Assembly: GCF_001509475.1 (NCBI RefSeq)
Contig: NZ_LLZG01000001.1
Span: 256,214-320,213, forward strand
Reading direction: 5' to 3'
Length of the DNA stretch: 64,000 nucleotides
Origin: Streptomyces regalis
GTDB lineage: Bacteria > Actinomycetota > Actinomycetes > Streptomycetales > Streptomycetaceae
This document shows, piece by piece, positions 35,052 through 44,152 of the stretch. Each line of letters begins with the position of its first letter. Position 1 is the stretch's first letter. Both the position numbers and the translations under genes were made by a program. Under the pieces are notes generated by a model, which saw only the letters and a program-made list of their open reading frames with translations, did no database searches and was not told the DNA's origin.

Positions 35052-35960
35052 CTAGCCGGGCCCGGCTGCGCCGATCACCCGTGTGATCTCCCTCGTCATC
35101 CGCAGGATCCCGGGGGAGCGGACCGGGCACGGCTTCGGTGTCGAGGTCGTGGGCGCCAGACAGAAGTGCAGGTAGTCGTCGTCGCGGTGCAGGGCCGTCC
35201 GATCGCGGCCCGGCTGCGTGCAGTACCCGGCGTGTTCGCGCTCGTACGCCGTGCACGGCAGGTACTGGACCCAGGAGTGGCGCGCCCCGGCCGCACTCAC
35301 CGCCTTGCCCGCGTCGGCGACCAGGTCCCCCGAGGCGGCGGCCTGCTCCTCGTACAGGGCGTTGACCCGCCGGATCCGGTCGGGAGTGATCGGGTCCGGG
35401 CCCTGCGACACCCAGACGACCGTTGCGTCCCCGGCAGCGGCGATCTGGTCGGCGAGCCGCTTCATGTCGGCCGCGTACCGCCGGAAGTACTTCTCGGGGG
35501 AGGCGTCGTACGTGATCCCGTCCATGCACGGTGTGTAACCCCACGCATTGCCCCAGAACTGCAGCACCACGAAGTCCGGCCGCAGCCGGCGCACCAGGGC
35601 GGCCGCCTTGTCCGCGACCGGCACGAGGGACCGCTTGCCCGTGCCCTCCAGGTAGTCGCACAGGGTGGTTCCCGAGTACGGGGCGCTCGTGTACGTCGCC
35701 CGCACCTCGCGGCGCAGCTCCTGCCCGAGCATCTTCTGCGCCTCCATCGCGAGCGAGTCGCCCAGATACAGAACGGAGGACGCCTTCACAGCGGGCGTCT
35801 TCGCCGAGGTGCCGGGCGAGGCAGGCGCCAGCTGGTGGGTGGTGGCCGACGCCTGAGGCATCTCGGGGGGCGCGGCGGCCTCGGGCTCGGACGCCGGGTC
35901 CCCGCACGCCCCGAGGAGCACGGCGGCCAGCAGCACCCCGACGATCCACGGCTTGCGCAT
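35052..35960 (-). CDS. SGNH/GDSL-like secreted lipoprotein
   Basis: 302 aa. Signal peptide with lipobox LGAC (Cys19), then a Pro/Ala linker to about residue 60. The SGNH hydrolase block I reads YLGDSLAME, with FWGNAWG (block III-like Asn) and a C-terminal DDDYLHF (Asp/His). Similar domains deacetylate or esterify cell-surface glycans, but here the substrate is unknown. Stops 4 bases from the convergent VOC stop. ATG 35960 has GGGAG upstream. Confidence 0.85.
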   Translation of the reverse strand: MRKPWIVGVLLAAVLLGACGDPASEPEAAAPPEMPQASATTHQLAPASPGTSAKTPAVKASSVLYLGDSLAMEAQKMLGQELRREVRATYTSAPYSGTTLCDYLEGTGKRSLVPVADKAAALVRRLRPDFVVLQFWGNAWGYTPCMDGITYDASPEKYFRRYAADMKRLADQIAAAGDATVVWVSQGPDPITPDRIRRVNALYEEQAAASGDLVADAGKAVSAAGARHSWVQYLPCTAYEREHAGYCTQPGRDRTALHRDDDYLHFCLAPTTSTPKPCPVRSPGILRMTREITRVIGAAGPG

Positions 35961-36030
35961 ACGGCAACTCCCGCCCCGGACACCGAAAACGGCTCCCCAG
36001 GCAAGCACAGCCGGGCCCACGGGGGAAGAC

Positions 36031-36065
36031 CCGCGTCGGCCACGGAACGCCCGTGGCCGACGCGG
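36031..36065 (-). terminator. terminator of the encapsulin/2-MIB operon
   Basis: Perfect 15-bp stem CCGCGTCGGCCACGG with a 5-base loop, 14 bases past the methyltransferase stop. Confidence 0.8.
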
Positions 36066-36078
36066 TCCTGACGGTGTT

Positions 36079-36996
36079 TCAGACGCGGTCCGCCGCGATC
36101 AGCAGGTACTGGAAACTGCCGTTCTTGTACGCGGTCAGGAACGTGTCCTCGATGCCCGTCACCAGGTGCTCGGCCTCGCGGCGCAGCTCCCAGTAGGGAA
36201 TGGTCGCCTCGGTGAGGTCCTCCACATGGACCGGGACCAGCCGGTTGCGGGCCATGGCCCGGAAGTACTCCGAGCGTGGGTGGATGTCACAGATGTAGTG
36301 GGCGTTGATGAGGGACACCTCGCGGGAGGCGCGCCCGTAGGTGTCGTTGTAGCAGCCGGTGATCACCACATAGCGGCCGCCGCGGCGCAGCACCCGGGCG
36401 TGCTCGGCGAACAGCAGGTCCAGCTCGACGTACATCGTGGACTCGTTGTTCCACGACGCCGCGAACTCCCCGGACGGCAGCCCGGTGTCGAGCATGTTGC
36501 GGCAGTGGTAGCGGACCCGGTCGTCGATGCCCCGCTTGCGGGCCTGCTCGTTCGCGAACTGGGCCTGCTTGGCGGAGATCGTGACGCCGTCCGACTGGCA
36601 GCCGTACCGCAGATGCGCCACCACGCTGCCGCCGCCGCGTCCGCAGCCGGCGTCGAAGACACGATCGGCGGGCGTCAGCGGGCCCAGGTGGGTGGCGAGC
36701 AGTTCGGCCTGGGCGTGTTCCAGCCGGTGCAGTTCGGTGGTGAGGCGTTCGCGGCGCAGATCAGGATCGGGTTCGTCGAGCACGGAGCGGTCGGCGTCGC
36801 CGATGCCGTAGTGGTGGTGGTACAGGTCGTCGATCTTTCCGAGTTCGAGGTTGACCGGGTTCTCCTCGGCGTTCCAGTAGTCCGCGACGCGGGTCTGGTA
36901 CGTGGACTGGGACGGCACCGGTGCTGGGGCGGTGCCGGCTTCGGGGGCGATGGTCAACGGTGACTCCTCGTGCTGGTGACTGTGACGCTGTGTCAT
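36079..36996 (-). CDS. geranyl diphosphate 2-C-methyltransferase
   Basis: 305 aa SAM-dependent methyltransferase. Motif I FDAGCGRGGG (114-123) and the flanking YHHHYGIGDAD and NNESTMYVEL segments are those of the streptomycete GPP C-methyltransferase that makes 2-methyl-GPP for 2-methylisoborneol. The N-terminal 35 residues are Pro/His-rich and disordered. It starts 11 bases after the terpene synthase stop, so it is the third gene of one operon: encapsulin, cyclase, methyltransferase. Product feeds the adjacent cyclase. Confidence 0.92.
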   Translation of the reverse strand: MTQRHSHQHEESPLTIAPEAGTAPAPVPSQSTYQTRVADYWNAEENPVNLELGKIDDLYHHHYGIGDADRSVLDEPDPDLRRERLTTELHRLEHAQAELLATHLGPLTPADRVFDAGCGRGGGSVVAHLRYGCQSDGVTISAKQAQFANEQARKRGIDDRVRYHCRNMLDTGLPSGEFAASWNNESTMYVELDLLFAEHARVLRRGGRYVVITGCYNDTYGRASREVSLINAHYICDIHPRSEYFRAMARNRLVPVHVEDLTEATIPYWELRREAEHLVTGIEDTFLTAYKNGSFQYLLIAADRV

Positions 36997-37007
36997 TCGA
37001 TGGCGCT

Positions 37008-38051
37008 CTACCAGTAGTTGGGCAGGTGGTAGCGGTGGCTGTTGGTGGCGTGCCACTCGTGGTTGCCGGCCACCCAGTCGGACAGGCTCCGGGCGTAGCG
37101 CTCGACGAGGGGCGAGGTGGCGGACAGCAGGGAGGACTCCTCCTCGAAGGCCTCCATGATCCGGTTGTGGATCTCGACGGCCTTCAGATAGGCGGCCTTG
37201 AGCCCGCACCGCTCGTTCGCCGCGATGACCTGCGGCAGGTTGAGGTGCGTCGGATCGCTCGCGAGCTCCTTGGTGAAGGAGTACAGGTCGTTGACGATCG
37301 TGGTCGCGTTGCAGGCGAGCGCCGTGATCCGCTGGATCTCCGGCCGGGCGTACACCGCCTCGGGCAGTTCGTAGCCGTCCACCGCGTCCACGATCGACAG
37401 ACAGGGACGGAAGTTGTTGAACTGCCGCATCACCAGGTACTCCCAGACCCGCGGCACATGGCGGGTCTCAGCCCAGGCCGCCTCGGCCAGATAGCCCAGG
37501 TGCAGCCGGGCGATGTCGTGCACGAAGCGGTCGGTCTGGCTGGGCGTGGCGAAGGCGGCGTAGTCCGCGAGGGCGAAGTGGTACGAGCGCAGCGGACCAT
37601 CGGCCCGCACCCCGTGGCGCCACTCCTCCTCCAGCTCGGGAATGCCGTGGTACGGGTCGAGCGCCGACTGAGCCATGATCAGCCGGCCCCCGAGACCGCG
37701 GCGTGCTCCGCCCCGGCCCTCGTCCTCCTCGCAGTAGCAGGAGTCGACGACGTTCTCGGCGAGCAGCAACTCACCGGCGACCGTCAGCCGTTCCACATCG
37801 ACCGCTTCCGGATGCTGGAGCACCACGGCCCGCCCGAACTGGAACCCCGAGAAGTCCCCTTTCCACGCCTCGGGGAACAGATCGAGCTGCCGGGCCCAGG
37901 CCTCCAGCCTGCGGTCGACCTCCGCGGCCTTCGCGGGGTCGGCGGGGGCGACCTGCCGGTACCGCAGCCCTGGAATCGCCCCGCCGCGCCGGGTGCGCAG
38001 CGTGCTCGCCACATTCGGCGGGCCCGGCAGGGAGAAGGCGGACGTGCTCAT
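37008..38051 (-). CDS. 2-methylisoborneol synthase-type terpene cyclase, short N-terminus
   Basis: 347 aa class I terpene synthase. NSE motif NDLYSFTKE (254-262), HLGYLAEAAWAET, MRQFNNFRP and the C-terminal HRYHLPNYW are 2-MIB synthase hallmarks. Two features differ. The Asp-rich motif is DSCYCEED (103-110) instead of DDCYCED and is followed by a slightly longer loop. The N-terminal tail is only about 30 residues where known 2-MIB synthases have over 100. That tail is the encapsulin-loading region in relatives. ATG 38051 has GGAG 7 bases upstream. Expected reaction: 2-methyl-GPP plus water to 2-methylisoborneol, the earthy odorant; a variant product is possible. Confidence 0.85.
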   Translation of the reverse strand: MSTSAFSLPGPPNVASTLRTRRGGAIPGLRYRQVAPADPAKAAEVDRRLEAWARQLDLFPEAWKGDFSGFQFGRAVVLQHPEAVDVERLTVAGELLLAENVVDSCYCEEDEGRGGARRGLGGRLIMAQSALDPYHGIPELEEEWRHGVRADGPLRSYHFALADYAAFATPSQTDRFVHDIARLHLGYLAEAAWAETRHVPRVWEYLVMRQFNNFRPCLSIVDAVDGYELPEAVYARPEIQRITALACNATTIVNDLYSFTKELASDPTHLNLPQVIAANERCGLKAAYLKAVEIHNRIMEAFEEESSLLSATSPLVERYARSLSDWVAGNHEWHATNSHRYHLPNYW

Positions 38052-38067
38052 GGCATGCTCCACGCGG

Positions 38068-39510
38068 TCACTCTGCCGTCCGGCCGATCTGGGCGTTCTC
38101 GAGGATTCCGACCGCGTCGGGCACGAGGATCGCCATCGAGTAGTAGGCCGTGACGAGGTAGCGGATGATCGAGTTGCCGTCGATACCCATGAACCGCACG
38201 TTCAGACCTGGCTGGTGCTCCTCGGGGATCCCGGTCTGGTACAGCCCGATGGCCCCCTGGTCGCCCTCCCCGGTGCGCAGCGCGATGATGCTGCTGGTGT
38301 GCTGCGGGCTGATCGGGATCTTGTTGCAGGGGAAGATCGGCACCCCCCGCCAGGCGGGGATCTCATGCCCCTCGACACTCGCCGTGCCGGGCACCAGACC
38401 GCGCCGGTTGCACTGCCTGAAGAACGCCGCGATCGCCTTCGGATGGGCGATGAACAGCTTGGTCTTGCGGCGCATCGACAGCAGCTCGTCCATGTCGTCA
38501 GGGGTCGGCGGCCCGGCGAAGGTGCTGATGCGCTGCCCGTAGTCGGCGTTGTGGAGCAGCCCGAACTCCCGGTTGTTGACCAGCTCCCACTCCTGGCGCT
38601 CGCGGATCTCCTCGATGGTCAGCCTCAGCTGCTGCTCGGTCTGGTTCATCGGGTTGTTGTAGAGGTCGGCGACCCTGGTGTGGACGCGCAACACGGTCTG
38701 CGTCAGGGACAACTCGTACTCGCGCGGGCCGAGTTCGTAGTCGACGAAGCCGCCGTTGATGGTCGGCTCGCCGACATGGCCGGCCTGCACCGGCACATCG
38801 GCCTCACCCTTGCGGTTCATCGGCAGGCTCTGGCGCGCGGCGTAGGCCTCCAGGTGTGCCGCGAGGGACGGCACCCGGTCGGTGAACTCCTCGACCACGG
38901 ACCAGGGCAGCACCAGCAGTACGCCGGCGGTTTCCGCCCGTACCGAGCTCAGCCACAACGGGTCGGGCTGGCCGATGCCCTCGTCGCCGAGCTGGTCGCC
39001 GTCGGTGACGACCCCGAGGATCTCCTCCTCGCCGTACTTGCCTTCCGTGAAGCGGGTGAACCGTCCGTGCACAACGAGGTAGGCCTCCGTGACCGGTTGG
39101 CCGGCCTCGACGAGCACCTGACCGGCGCGGATCTCCCGGACCCGGAAGCGGCCGGCGACCTCCCTGAGGACGTCGGTGTCGGAGTAGCCGCGCAGGACCG
39201 GCAGTTCGGTGAGTGTCTCGGGGATGACCTTGATGTCGTCGGCGCCGTTCTGCTCGAACTGCACCCGGCCGCGGCCCACGCGCAGTTGCAGACGCCGGTT
39301 GACCCGGTAGGTGCCGCCCTTGACGTCCACCCAGGGCAGCATCCGCAGCAGCCAGCGCGAGCTGATGGCCTGCATCTGGGGTTCGGACTTGGTGGTCGTG
39401 GTGAGCTGCCGGGCCGCCTGGGTGCTGAGGCTGGTGAGCGAGCCGTCGGACTGGGGTTCGGGATCGGGTTCTTCGATGGTGGGACCGGTGGCGCTGTCCG
39501 GTGTGGACAC
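38068..39510 (-). CDS. family 2B encapsulin shell protein with cyclic-nucleotide-binding domain
   Basis: 480 aa. An acidic disordered N-arm (1-40) leads into an HK97-type shell fold ([23 protein letters not shown]), interrupted at about 105-225 by a cNMP-binding domain ([31 protein letters not shown]). The shell fold resumes ([46 protein letters not shown]). Previously called EshA-like cyclic-nucleotide-binding protein, this family forms icosahedral nanocompartments packaging 2-MIB synthase. First gene of the operon; GTG 39510 has GGGAGGG upstream. It likely houses the adjacent cyclase, perhaps gated by a nucleotide. Confidence 0.92.
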   Translation of the reverse strand: MSTPDSATGPTIEEPDPEPQSDGSLTSLSTQAARQLTTTTKSEPQMQAISSRWLLRMLPWVDVKGGTYRVNRRLQLRVGRGRVQFEQNGADDIKVIPETLTELPVLRGYSDTDVLREVAGRFRVREIRAGQVLVEAGQPVTEAYLVVHGRFTRFTEGKYGEEEILGVVTDGDQLGDEGIGQPDPLWLSSVRAETAGVLLVLPWSVVEEFTDRVPSLAAHLEAYAARQSLPMNRKGEADVPVQAGHVGEPTINGGFVDYELGPREYELSLTQTVLRVHTRVADLYNNPMNQTEQQLRLTIEEIRERQEWELVNNREFGLLHNADYGQRISTFAGPPTPDDMDELLSMRRKTKLFIAHPKAIAAFFRQCNRRGLVPGTASVEGHEIPAWRGVPIFPCNKIPISPQHTSSIIALRTGEGDQGAIGLYQTGIPEEHQPGLNVRFMGIDGNSIIRYLVTAYYSMAILVPDAVGILENAQIGRTAE

Positions 39511-39698
39511 ATTCCCTCCCGGGAGGTGAGCGGGCTGGCCATGCGCGTGTACCAGCCAACAGCCGGCGAGGCGGCCGGGTCAGGGCGTGAACGGGGCGGC
39601 TTCAGGCCCTGGAGGTACAAACCTGCCGCACGAGGCAGTGGGCGCACCGTGAGTGATCCTGCTCCCCTCCCGTGCTCCCGCACGCTGGGGCGGGGCGC
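39511..39698. other. upstream region of the encapsulin operon
   Basis: About 190 bases between the encapsulin start and the repeat. It should contain the operon promoter, but no clear -35/-10 pair was seen. AGGTACAAACCTGCCGC and CACGAGGCAG near 39610-39640 are the only small symmetries noticed. Confidence 0.4.
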
Positions 39699-39842
39699 CT
39701 AGGCCCTGTCGTCAAATTCCCGCCTGCCCGGCGGCGTCTGGCACGCACGCTCGCCGCGTTGCCGAACCGCCCACGTGGCTCCGCCACGAGGGCGCTCCGG
39801 CGCCTTGCGATCGCACGCACCAGACGCCGCGACAGGGCCTAG
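39699..39842. repeat. MITE-like palindromic repeat, copy 2 (144 bp)
   Basis: The left 30 bases are identical to copy 1 at 22201. The right end keeps only the outer 13 bases of the inverted repeat (39830-39842). An inner inverted repeat CGGCGTCTGG (39732-39741) / CCAGACGCCG (39820-39829) shows that the right arm has lost the ~18 bases between. No coding capacity. Its last 4 bases overlap the end of the adjacent alcohol dehydrogenase gene and supply its TAG. Confidence 0.82.
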
Positions 39843-40861
39843 GACAGGTCGTTCACCAGCACCGCCGCCCCGTCGAACCGCCCGGCCTTGAGGTCAGCGA
39901 GCGCCTGGTCGGCCCGCGACAGCGGATAGGCATGCGTCGTGGCGTGTACGGCGTGCTCGGCGGCGAGGGCCAGGAACTCCCGGCCGTCCTCGCGCGTGTT
40001 GGAGGTGACGCTGCGCAGCTGCTTCTCGTAGAAGAGCTCGCTCTCGTAGCGCAGCGCCGGGACGTCGCTGAGGTGGATGCCGGCGATCGCCAGCGTGCCG
40101 CCCCGGTCGAGGGCCCGCAGCGCGAACGGCACCAGGTCACCGACCGGCGCGAACAGGATCGCGCTGTCCAGCGGCTCCGGCGGCATCTCGTACGCGTCGC
40201 GCGCCGAGGCGGCACCCAGGTCGAGTGCCAGCTTCCGCGCCGCCGCGCCCCGCGTCAGCACGTGCACGGTGGCGCCCTCGGCCATCGCCACCTGCGCGCA
40301 CAGATGGGCGCTGCCCCCGAAGCCGTACAGCCCGAGCCGCCCGCCCGGCGGCAGTGCCGAGCGCCGCAGCGCGCGGTGGCCGATGATCCCGGCGCACAGC
40401 AGCGGCGCGGACGTCACGTCGTCGAGGCCGCCCGGCAGCCGGTAGGCGAACGCGGCCGGTACGGTCGTGTACGGCGCGTAACCGCCGTCGGCGTCCCAGC
40501 CCGTGTACCGCGAGGCCGGGCACAGGTTCTCGGCCCCGCGCGCACAGTAGGCGCAGGTGCCGTCGGTGCGCCGCAGCCAGGCCACCCCCACCCGCTCCCC
40601 GACCTCGAAGCCACGCACCGCGGCCCCGAACCCGGCCACCTCGCCGACCACCTCGTGCCCGGGTGTGACCCCCGGCCGGTGCACGGGCAGATCCCCCTCG
40701 GCGACGTGCAGATCCGTACGGCACACCCCGCAGACGCGCACCCGCACAAGCAGCTCGTCGTCCTCCGCCACCGGCACCGGCTTCTCGACGAGCCGCAGAG
40801 CCCCTTCCTCCACGGGGCCCGGCTCGACCACCGACCACGCGCGCATCGACCTGTCCGCCAT
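39839..40861 (-). CDS. zinc-dependent alcohol dehydrogenase
   Basis: 340 aa MDR-family enzyme. Catalytic zinc site CGVCRTDLH and GHE; structural zinc Cys cluster in [15 protein letters not shown](P) motif [11 protein letters not shown]. It most resembles AdhP/cinnamyl-type primary alcohol dehydrogenases. Function: reversible NAD(P)-dependent oxidation of an alcohol; substrate unknown. Its TAG stop codon (39839-39841) lies inside the palindromic repeat, so the original 3' end may have been different. Divergent from the VOC gene, 148 bases apart. Confidence 0.9.
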   Translation of the reverse strand: MADRSMRAWSVVEPGPVEEGALRLVEKPVPVAEDDELLVRVRVCGVCRTDLHVAEGDLPVHRPGVTPGHEVVGEVAGFGAAVRGFEVGERVGVAWLRRTDGTCAYCARGAENLCPASRYTGWDADGGYAPYTTVPAAFAYRLPGGLDDVTSAPLLCAGIIGHRALRRSALPPGGRLGLYGFGGSAHLCAQVAMAEGATVHVLTRGAAARKLALDLGAASARDAYEMPPEPLDSAILFAPVGDLVPFALRALDRGGTLAIAGIHLSDVPALRYESELFYEKQLRSVTSNTREDGREFLALAAEHAVHATTHAYPLSRADQALADLKAGRFDGAAVLVNDLS

Positions 40862-41009
40862 ACCGTGCCCCGTCCTTCGACCGACAGCCGTCTGCGGTCT
40901 GTCGTCTGCCCCAGTCTGTAACGGAAGCGGGCATTCGGCGCGCGGCCGGACTGCGGGGTGGCTAGCGTAAGAATCCGGACAAGTCACCGATCGGGGAGAG
41001 GTCCGTGCC

Positions 41010-41813
41010 ATGGCCGTGAAACCTGAAGGAACCCCCATCTGGGCCGACGCGATGTTCAGCGACGTGGAGGGAGCCAAGAGCTTCTACGGCGACATCCTCG
41101 GCTGGACCTTCGGCGAGGCGTCGTCGGAGTTCGGCAACTACACCCAGGCCTACGCGGACGGCAGGGCCGCCGCCGCGGTCGTCCCGCCCATGCCGGGCCA
41201 GGAGGGCATGTCGCAGTGGTGCCTCTACTTCGCCTCCTCCGACGTCGCCGCGACCGCCGCCAAGATCCGTGAGAACGGCGGCGAGATCCTGATGGAGCCG
41301 ATGGCGGTCGGCGATTTCGGCAGCATGTGCCTGGCCCGCGACCCCGGCGGCGTCGTCTTCGGTGTGTGGCAGGCCGGCACCCACGAGGGCTTCGAGACGG
41401 AGCCGACCGAGCCCGGCGCCTTCTGCTGGGCGGAGGTCTTCACCCGCGAGCCGGAGAAGTCCGACACCTTCTTCCCTGCGGTCTTCGGCTACGGGCAGCG
41501 GCAGATGGAGGATGACACGATCGACTTCCGCCTCTACACCCTCGGCAAGGAGACCATGGCCCTGGGCCGCATGAAGATGACCGACGACTTCCCGCCCGAG
41601 GTCCGGCCGTACATCAACGTCTACTTCAACGTCCCCGACTGCGACGACGCCGTCGCCAAGGCCACCAAGCTCGGCGCCGTGCTGCGCTTCGGCCCGATGA
41701 GCAGCCCGTTCGGCCGGTTCGCCGCGCTGAGCGACCCCCAGGGCGCGAACTTCTCGGTGATCGACACCGGCACGATCGAGGGCGAGATGCCCAAGCTCAG
41801 CCACGTCTCCTGA
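41010..41813 (+). CDS. two-domain VOC protein
   Basis: 267 aa: two fused glyoxalase-fold domains, about 1-125 ([33 protein letters not shown]) and 130-260 ([34 protein letters not shown]). Resembles the actinobacterial CFP30B/hydroxylase-like group of unknown activity. A plausible -10 TAGCGT (40963-40968) and AGAG-type ribosome site precede ATG 41010. Confidence 0.87.
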   Translation: MAVKPEGTPIWADAMFSDVEGAKSFYGDILGWTFGEASSEFGNYTQAYADGRAAAAVVPPMPGQEGMSQWCLYFASSDVAATAAKIRENGGEILMEPMAVGDFGSMCLARDPGGVVFGVWQAGTHEGFETEPTEPGAFCWAEVFTREPEKSDTFFPAVFGYGQRQMEDDTIDFRLYTLGKETMALGRMKMTDDFPPEVRPYINVYFNVPDCDDAVAKATKLGAVLRFGPMSSPFGRFAALSDPQGANFSVIDTGTIEGEMPKLSHVS

Positions 41814-41860
41814 ACGACTCCGCGACCGGGCACCTGGCCCGCCCATGGCATGATCGGCAC

Positions 41861-42541
41861 ATGCGTGAACGAGTTGTGGCCGCGTGCGACGGGGCTTCGA
41901 AGGGAAACCCCGGGCCGGCGGGCTGGGCCTGGGTCGTCGCCGACGAGAAGGAGACCCCGACCCGCTGGGAGGCGGGCCCGCTCGGCAGGGCCACCAACAA
42001 CGTCGCGGAACTCACCGCGCTGGAGCGTCTGCTCACGGCGACCGACCCCGGCGTACCGCTGGAGATCCGGATGGACTCGCAGTACGCCATGAAGGCCGTC
42101 ACCACCTGGCTGCCGGGCTGGAAGCGCAACGGCTGGAAGACGGCCGCCGGCAAGCCGGTCGCCAACCAGGACCTGGTCGTGCGCATCGACGAACTGCTCG
42201 ACGGCCGCACCGTCGAGTTCCGCTACGTCCCCGCCCACCAGGTCGACGGCGACCGGCTGAACGACTTCGCCGACCGTGCCGCCAGCCAGGCGGCCACCGT
42301 GCAGGAACCTGCGGGCAGCGGCCTCGGCTCACCCGAGCCGCCGCCCTCCCCGGACACCCCGTCGGACAAGGCCCCACGCCGCAAGGCGGCGGCGACCCGG
42401 AAGAACGGCAGTTCCTCCCGCACCATCAAGGCCAAGTTCCCCGGCCGCTGCATCTGCGGCCGCAGCTACGCGGCGGGCGAGTCCATCGCCAAGAACGCCC
42501 AGGGCTGGGGCCACCCGGACTGCCGTACCGCCGAGGCCTGA
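41861..42541 (+). CDS. ribonuclease HI with a C-terminal Cys/His tail
   Basis: 226 aa. Residues 1-145 are an RNase HI fold with the four acidic residues Asp10, Glu50, Asp72 and Asp135, the GNPGPAGWAW start and VPAHQVDGDRLND. It cuts RNA in RNA-DNA hybrids. A Pro/Ser/Lys linker (148-190) follows, then FPGRCICGRSYAAGESIAKN and GWGHPDC (about 193-221), a CxC...HxxC set that could bind zinc. Standard RNase HI lacks this. ATG 41861 is the likely start; no ribosome site is strong. Confidence 0.88.
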   Translation: MRERVVAACDGASKGNPGPAGWAWVVADEKETPTRWEAGPLGRATNNVAELTALERLLTATDPGVPLEIRMDSQYAMKAVTTWLPGWKRNGWKTAAGKPVANQDLVVRIDELLDGRTVEFRYVPAHQVDGDRLNDFADRAASQAATVQEPAGSGLGSPEPPPSPDTPSDKAPRRKAAATRKNGSSSRTIKAKFPGRCICGRSYAAGESIAKNAQGWGHPDCRTAEA

Positions 42542-42574
42542 CGGGCGGTCCGGATGAGCGGTCCGGACGGCGTC

Positions 42575-43399
42575 TCAGGCCGCGTCGAAGGTGTAGTGCG
42601 CGGTGTGATCCAGCAGGTCGGCGGGGCGCACGTCGTTCCACGGCTTCATCGTGTCGTTGAGGTCGACCACGTTCGGCGTCCCGGCGGTGGGCACATAGCC
42701 GGAGCCGGGGTGCCGTCGCTGCCAGTCCGCCCACAGCTTGTCGATGTAGGCGTGGTGCAGCCAGAACACCGGGTCGTTGGGCGACATACCGGTCGCCATG
42801 TGCCCGCCGACCCACACATGGACCCGGTTGTGCAGATTGACGCCGCGCCAGCCTTCCAGGTGGTTGCGGAAGCCGTCCGACGCGCTGTTCCAGGGCGCCA
42901 TGTCGTACGTCGGCATGGCGAGCACGGACTCCACCTCGGCCCGGGTCGGCAGCTCCCGTACGGCGCTGCCGAGCGCGCGGCGCAGAAACGTACGGCCGTC
43001 GGCGCGCACGTTGATCGCCCAGTTGCCGGTCGACGCGGCGAACGGCCCGTCCATCACCTGCCCGTCGCGGCTGCGTCCGGTGCCGCCGAGGAAGTCGGGC
43101 GCCCACAGCGAGGACCGTATCGAGCGGTCGGTGCTCCAGTCCCAGTACGGCAGCGCGACCGAGGCGTCCACCTCCTGCAACGCGCGCTCGAACTCGAGCA
43201 GGAATCTGCGGTGCCAGGGCAGGAAGGACGGTGAACGGTGGCCGACGCGCTCCCCGTTGTCGCTGTCGCCGATGATGAAGGCATTGTGGGTCGTGACGAA
43301 CGCGTCGTAACGGCCACTGCGCTTCAACTCCAGGGCAGCGGCGACGAATCGCCGCTTCTCGTCGGCGGTCAGCAGGGCCTGGTTCTTGCGGACGGTCAT
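42575..43399 (-). CDS. melC2: tyrosinase MelC2
   Basis: 274 aa type 3 copper monooxygenase. CuA ligands His38, His54 and His63 (PWHRRFLLEFE); CuB ligands in NLHNRVHVWVGGHM and the downstream DPVFWLHHAYIDKLW. It oxidises tyrosine to dopaquinone, starting melanin synthesis. It lacks a signal peptide and is exported with MelC1. It starts 34 bases after melC1, in one operon. Full length for the family. Confidence 0.95.
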   Translation of the reverse strand: MTVRKNQALLTADEKRRFVAAALELKRSGRYDAFVTTHNAFIIGDSDNGERVGHRSPSFLPWHRRFLLEFERALQEVDASVALPYWDWSTDRSIRSSLWAPDFLGGTGRSRDGQVMDGPFAASTGNWAINVRADGRTFLRRALGSAVRELPTRAEVESVLAMPTYDMAPWNSASDGFRNHLEGWRGVNLHNRVHVWVGGHMATGMSPNDPVFWLHHAYIDKLWADWQRRHPGSGYVPTAGTPNVVDLNDTMKPWNDVRPADLLDHTAHYTFDAA

Positions 43400-43433
43400 G
43401 TTTGCTGGTGCTCCAAAGTGCAGGTACGGCAGG

Positions 43434-43805
43434 TCAGTTGGCGGGGAAGGGGAGAAGGGCTGCGCCCTGTAGCTCGTCCACGGCCGCGCGGGCGGCGGCG
43501 CGCGGGGTGGGCACCGGGTCGTAGTGACTGACGACGCTGATCCAACTGCCGTCGGCGTTGCGCATCACATGCAGCTCCACTCCGTCGACGAACACGGCGT
43601 ATCCGGCGCCGTGATGCTGGTGGCCGCCGCCCGAGGCCGGCCGGCCCTGTATCCGGCGGCCCTTGTAGACCTCGTCGAAGGTCGCCGGGGAGTGCTGGTC
43701 GTGCCCGGCGGCGGACGCGGTGGGGGCGGTGACGGTCCCGACACCGGCCGCGGCGGCGAGGGCGGCCGCGGCGGTGAGCGCACGGCGACGGCTGAGTTCC
43801 GGCAT
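43434..43805 (-). CDS. melC1: tyrosinase cofactor/chaperone MelC1
   Basis: 123 aa. Twin-arginine signal peptide ([10 protein letters not shown], cleavage near ASA-AGH). The mature part has the His-rich [38 protein letters not shown] expected of MelC1, which loads copper into MelC2 and carries it through Tat. ATG 43805 has GGAGG 6 bases upstream. First gene of melC1-melC2. Confidence 0.94.
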   Translation of the reverse strand: MPELSRRRALTAAAALAAAAGVGTVTAPTASAAGHDQHSPATFDEVYKGRRIQGRPASGGGHQHHGAGYAVFVDGVELHVMRNADGSWISVVSHYDPVPTPRAAARAAVDELQGAALLPFPAN

Positions 43806-44152
43806 GCGGACCTCCTGGGTTGGTTCGGTTGACGACTCCGCATGCCTATCGGGCCGCACGAGAGCGGGAGAAATCGGTCGTAGGTGGTTGGCTCCGATCC
43901 GGACAATTACCTACATGTCATGCAAGATTGAACAAGGATGATCTTGCTGTGGGTGGCGTCCGTGAATGCCCGGAACGGGAAATTCCTTCTCCTGTGGATC
44001 ATGTTCCGGGTGGTCCTTCGCGGAGGGCCGCGTCGGTAGTGGCGTGCCTCACCCGTCGAAACTGGCGCGATCCGGAACGCTGCAGTGAGGCATTCCGGCC
44101 CTGATACCCTGCGGTGCGAAATGACCGTTTTATGTAGTTTCTAGGGGTGTGT
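43806..44152. other. 347-base intergenic region between melC and a flavin monooxygenase
   Basis: Divergent promoter region. Locally AT-richer around 43905-43950 and 44118-44145. No gene, tRNA or strong palindrome was recognised. The melC promoter is probably at 43870-43950. Confidence 0.45.

Noticed and set aside
38068..39510. Crp-type transcription factor
   Set aside because: The cNMP domain is present but there is no DNA-binding helix-turn-helix; flanking sequence is an HK97-type shell fold.
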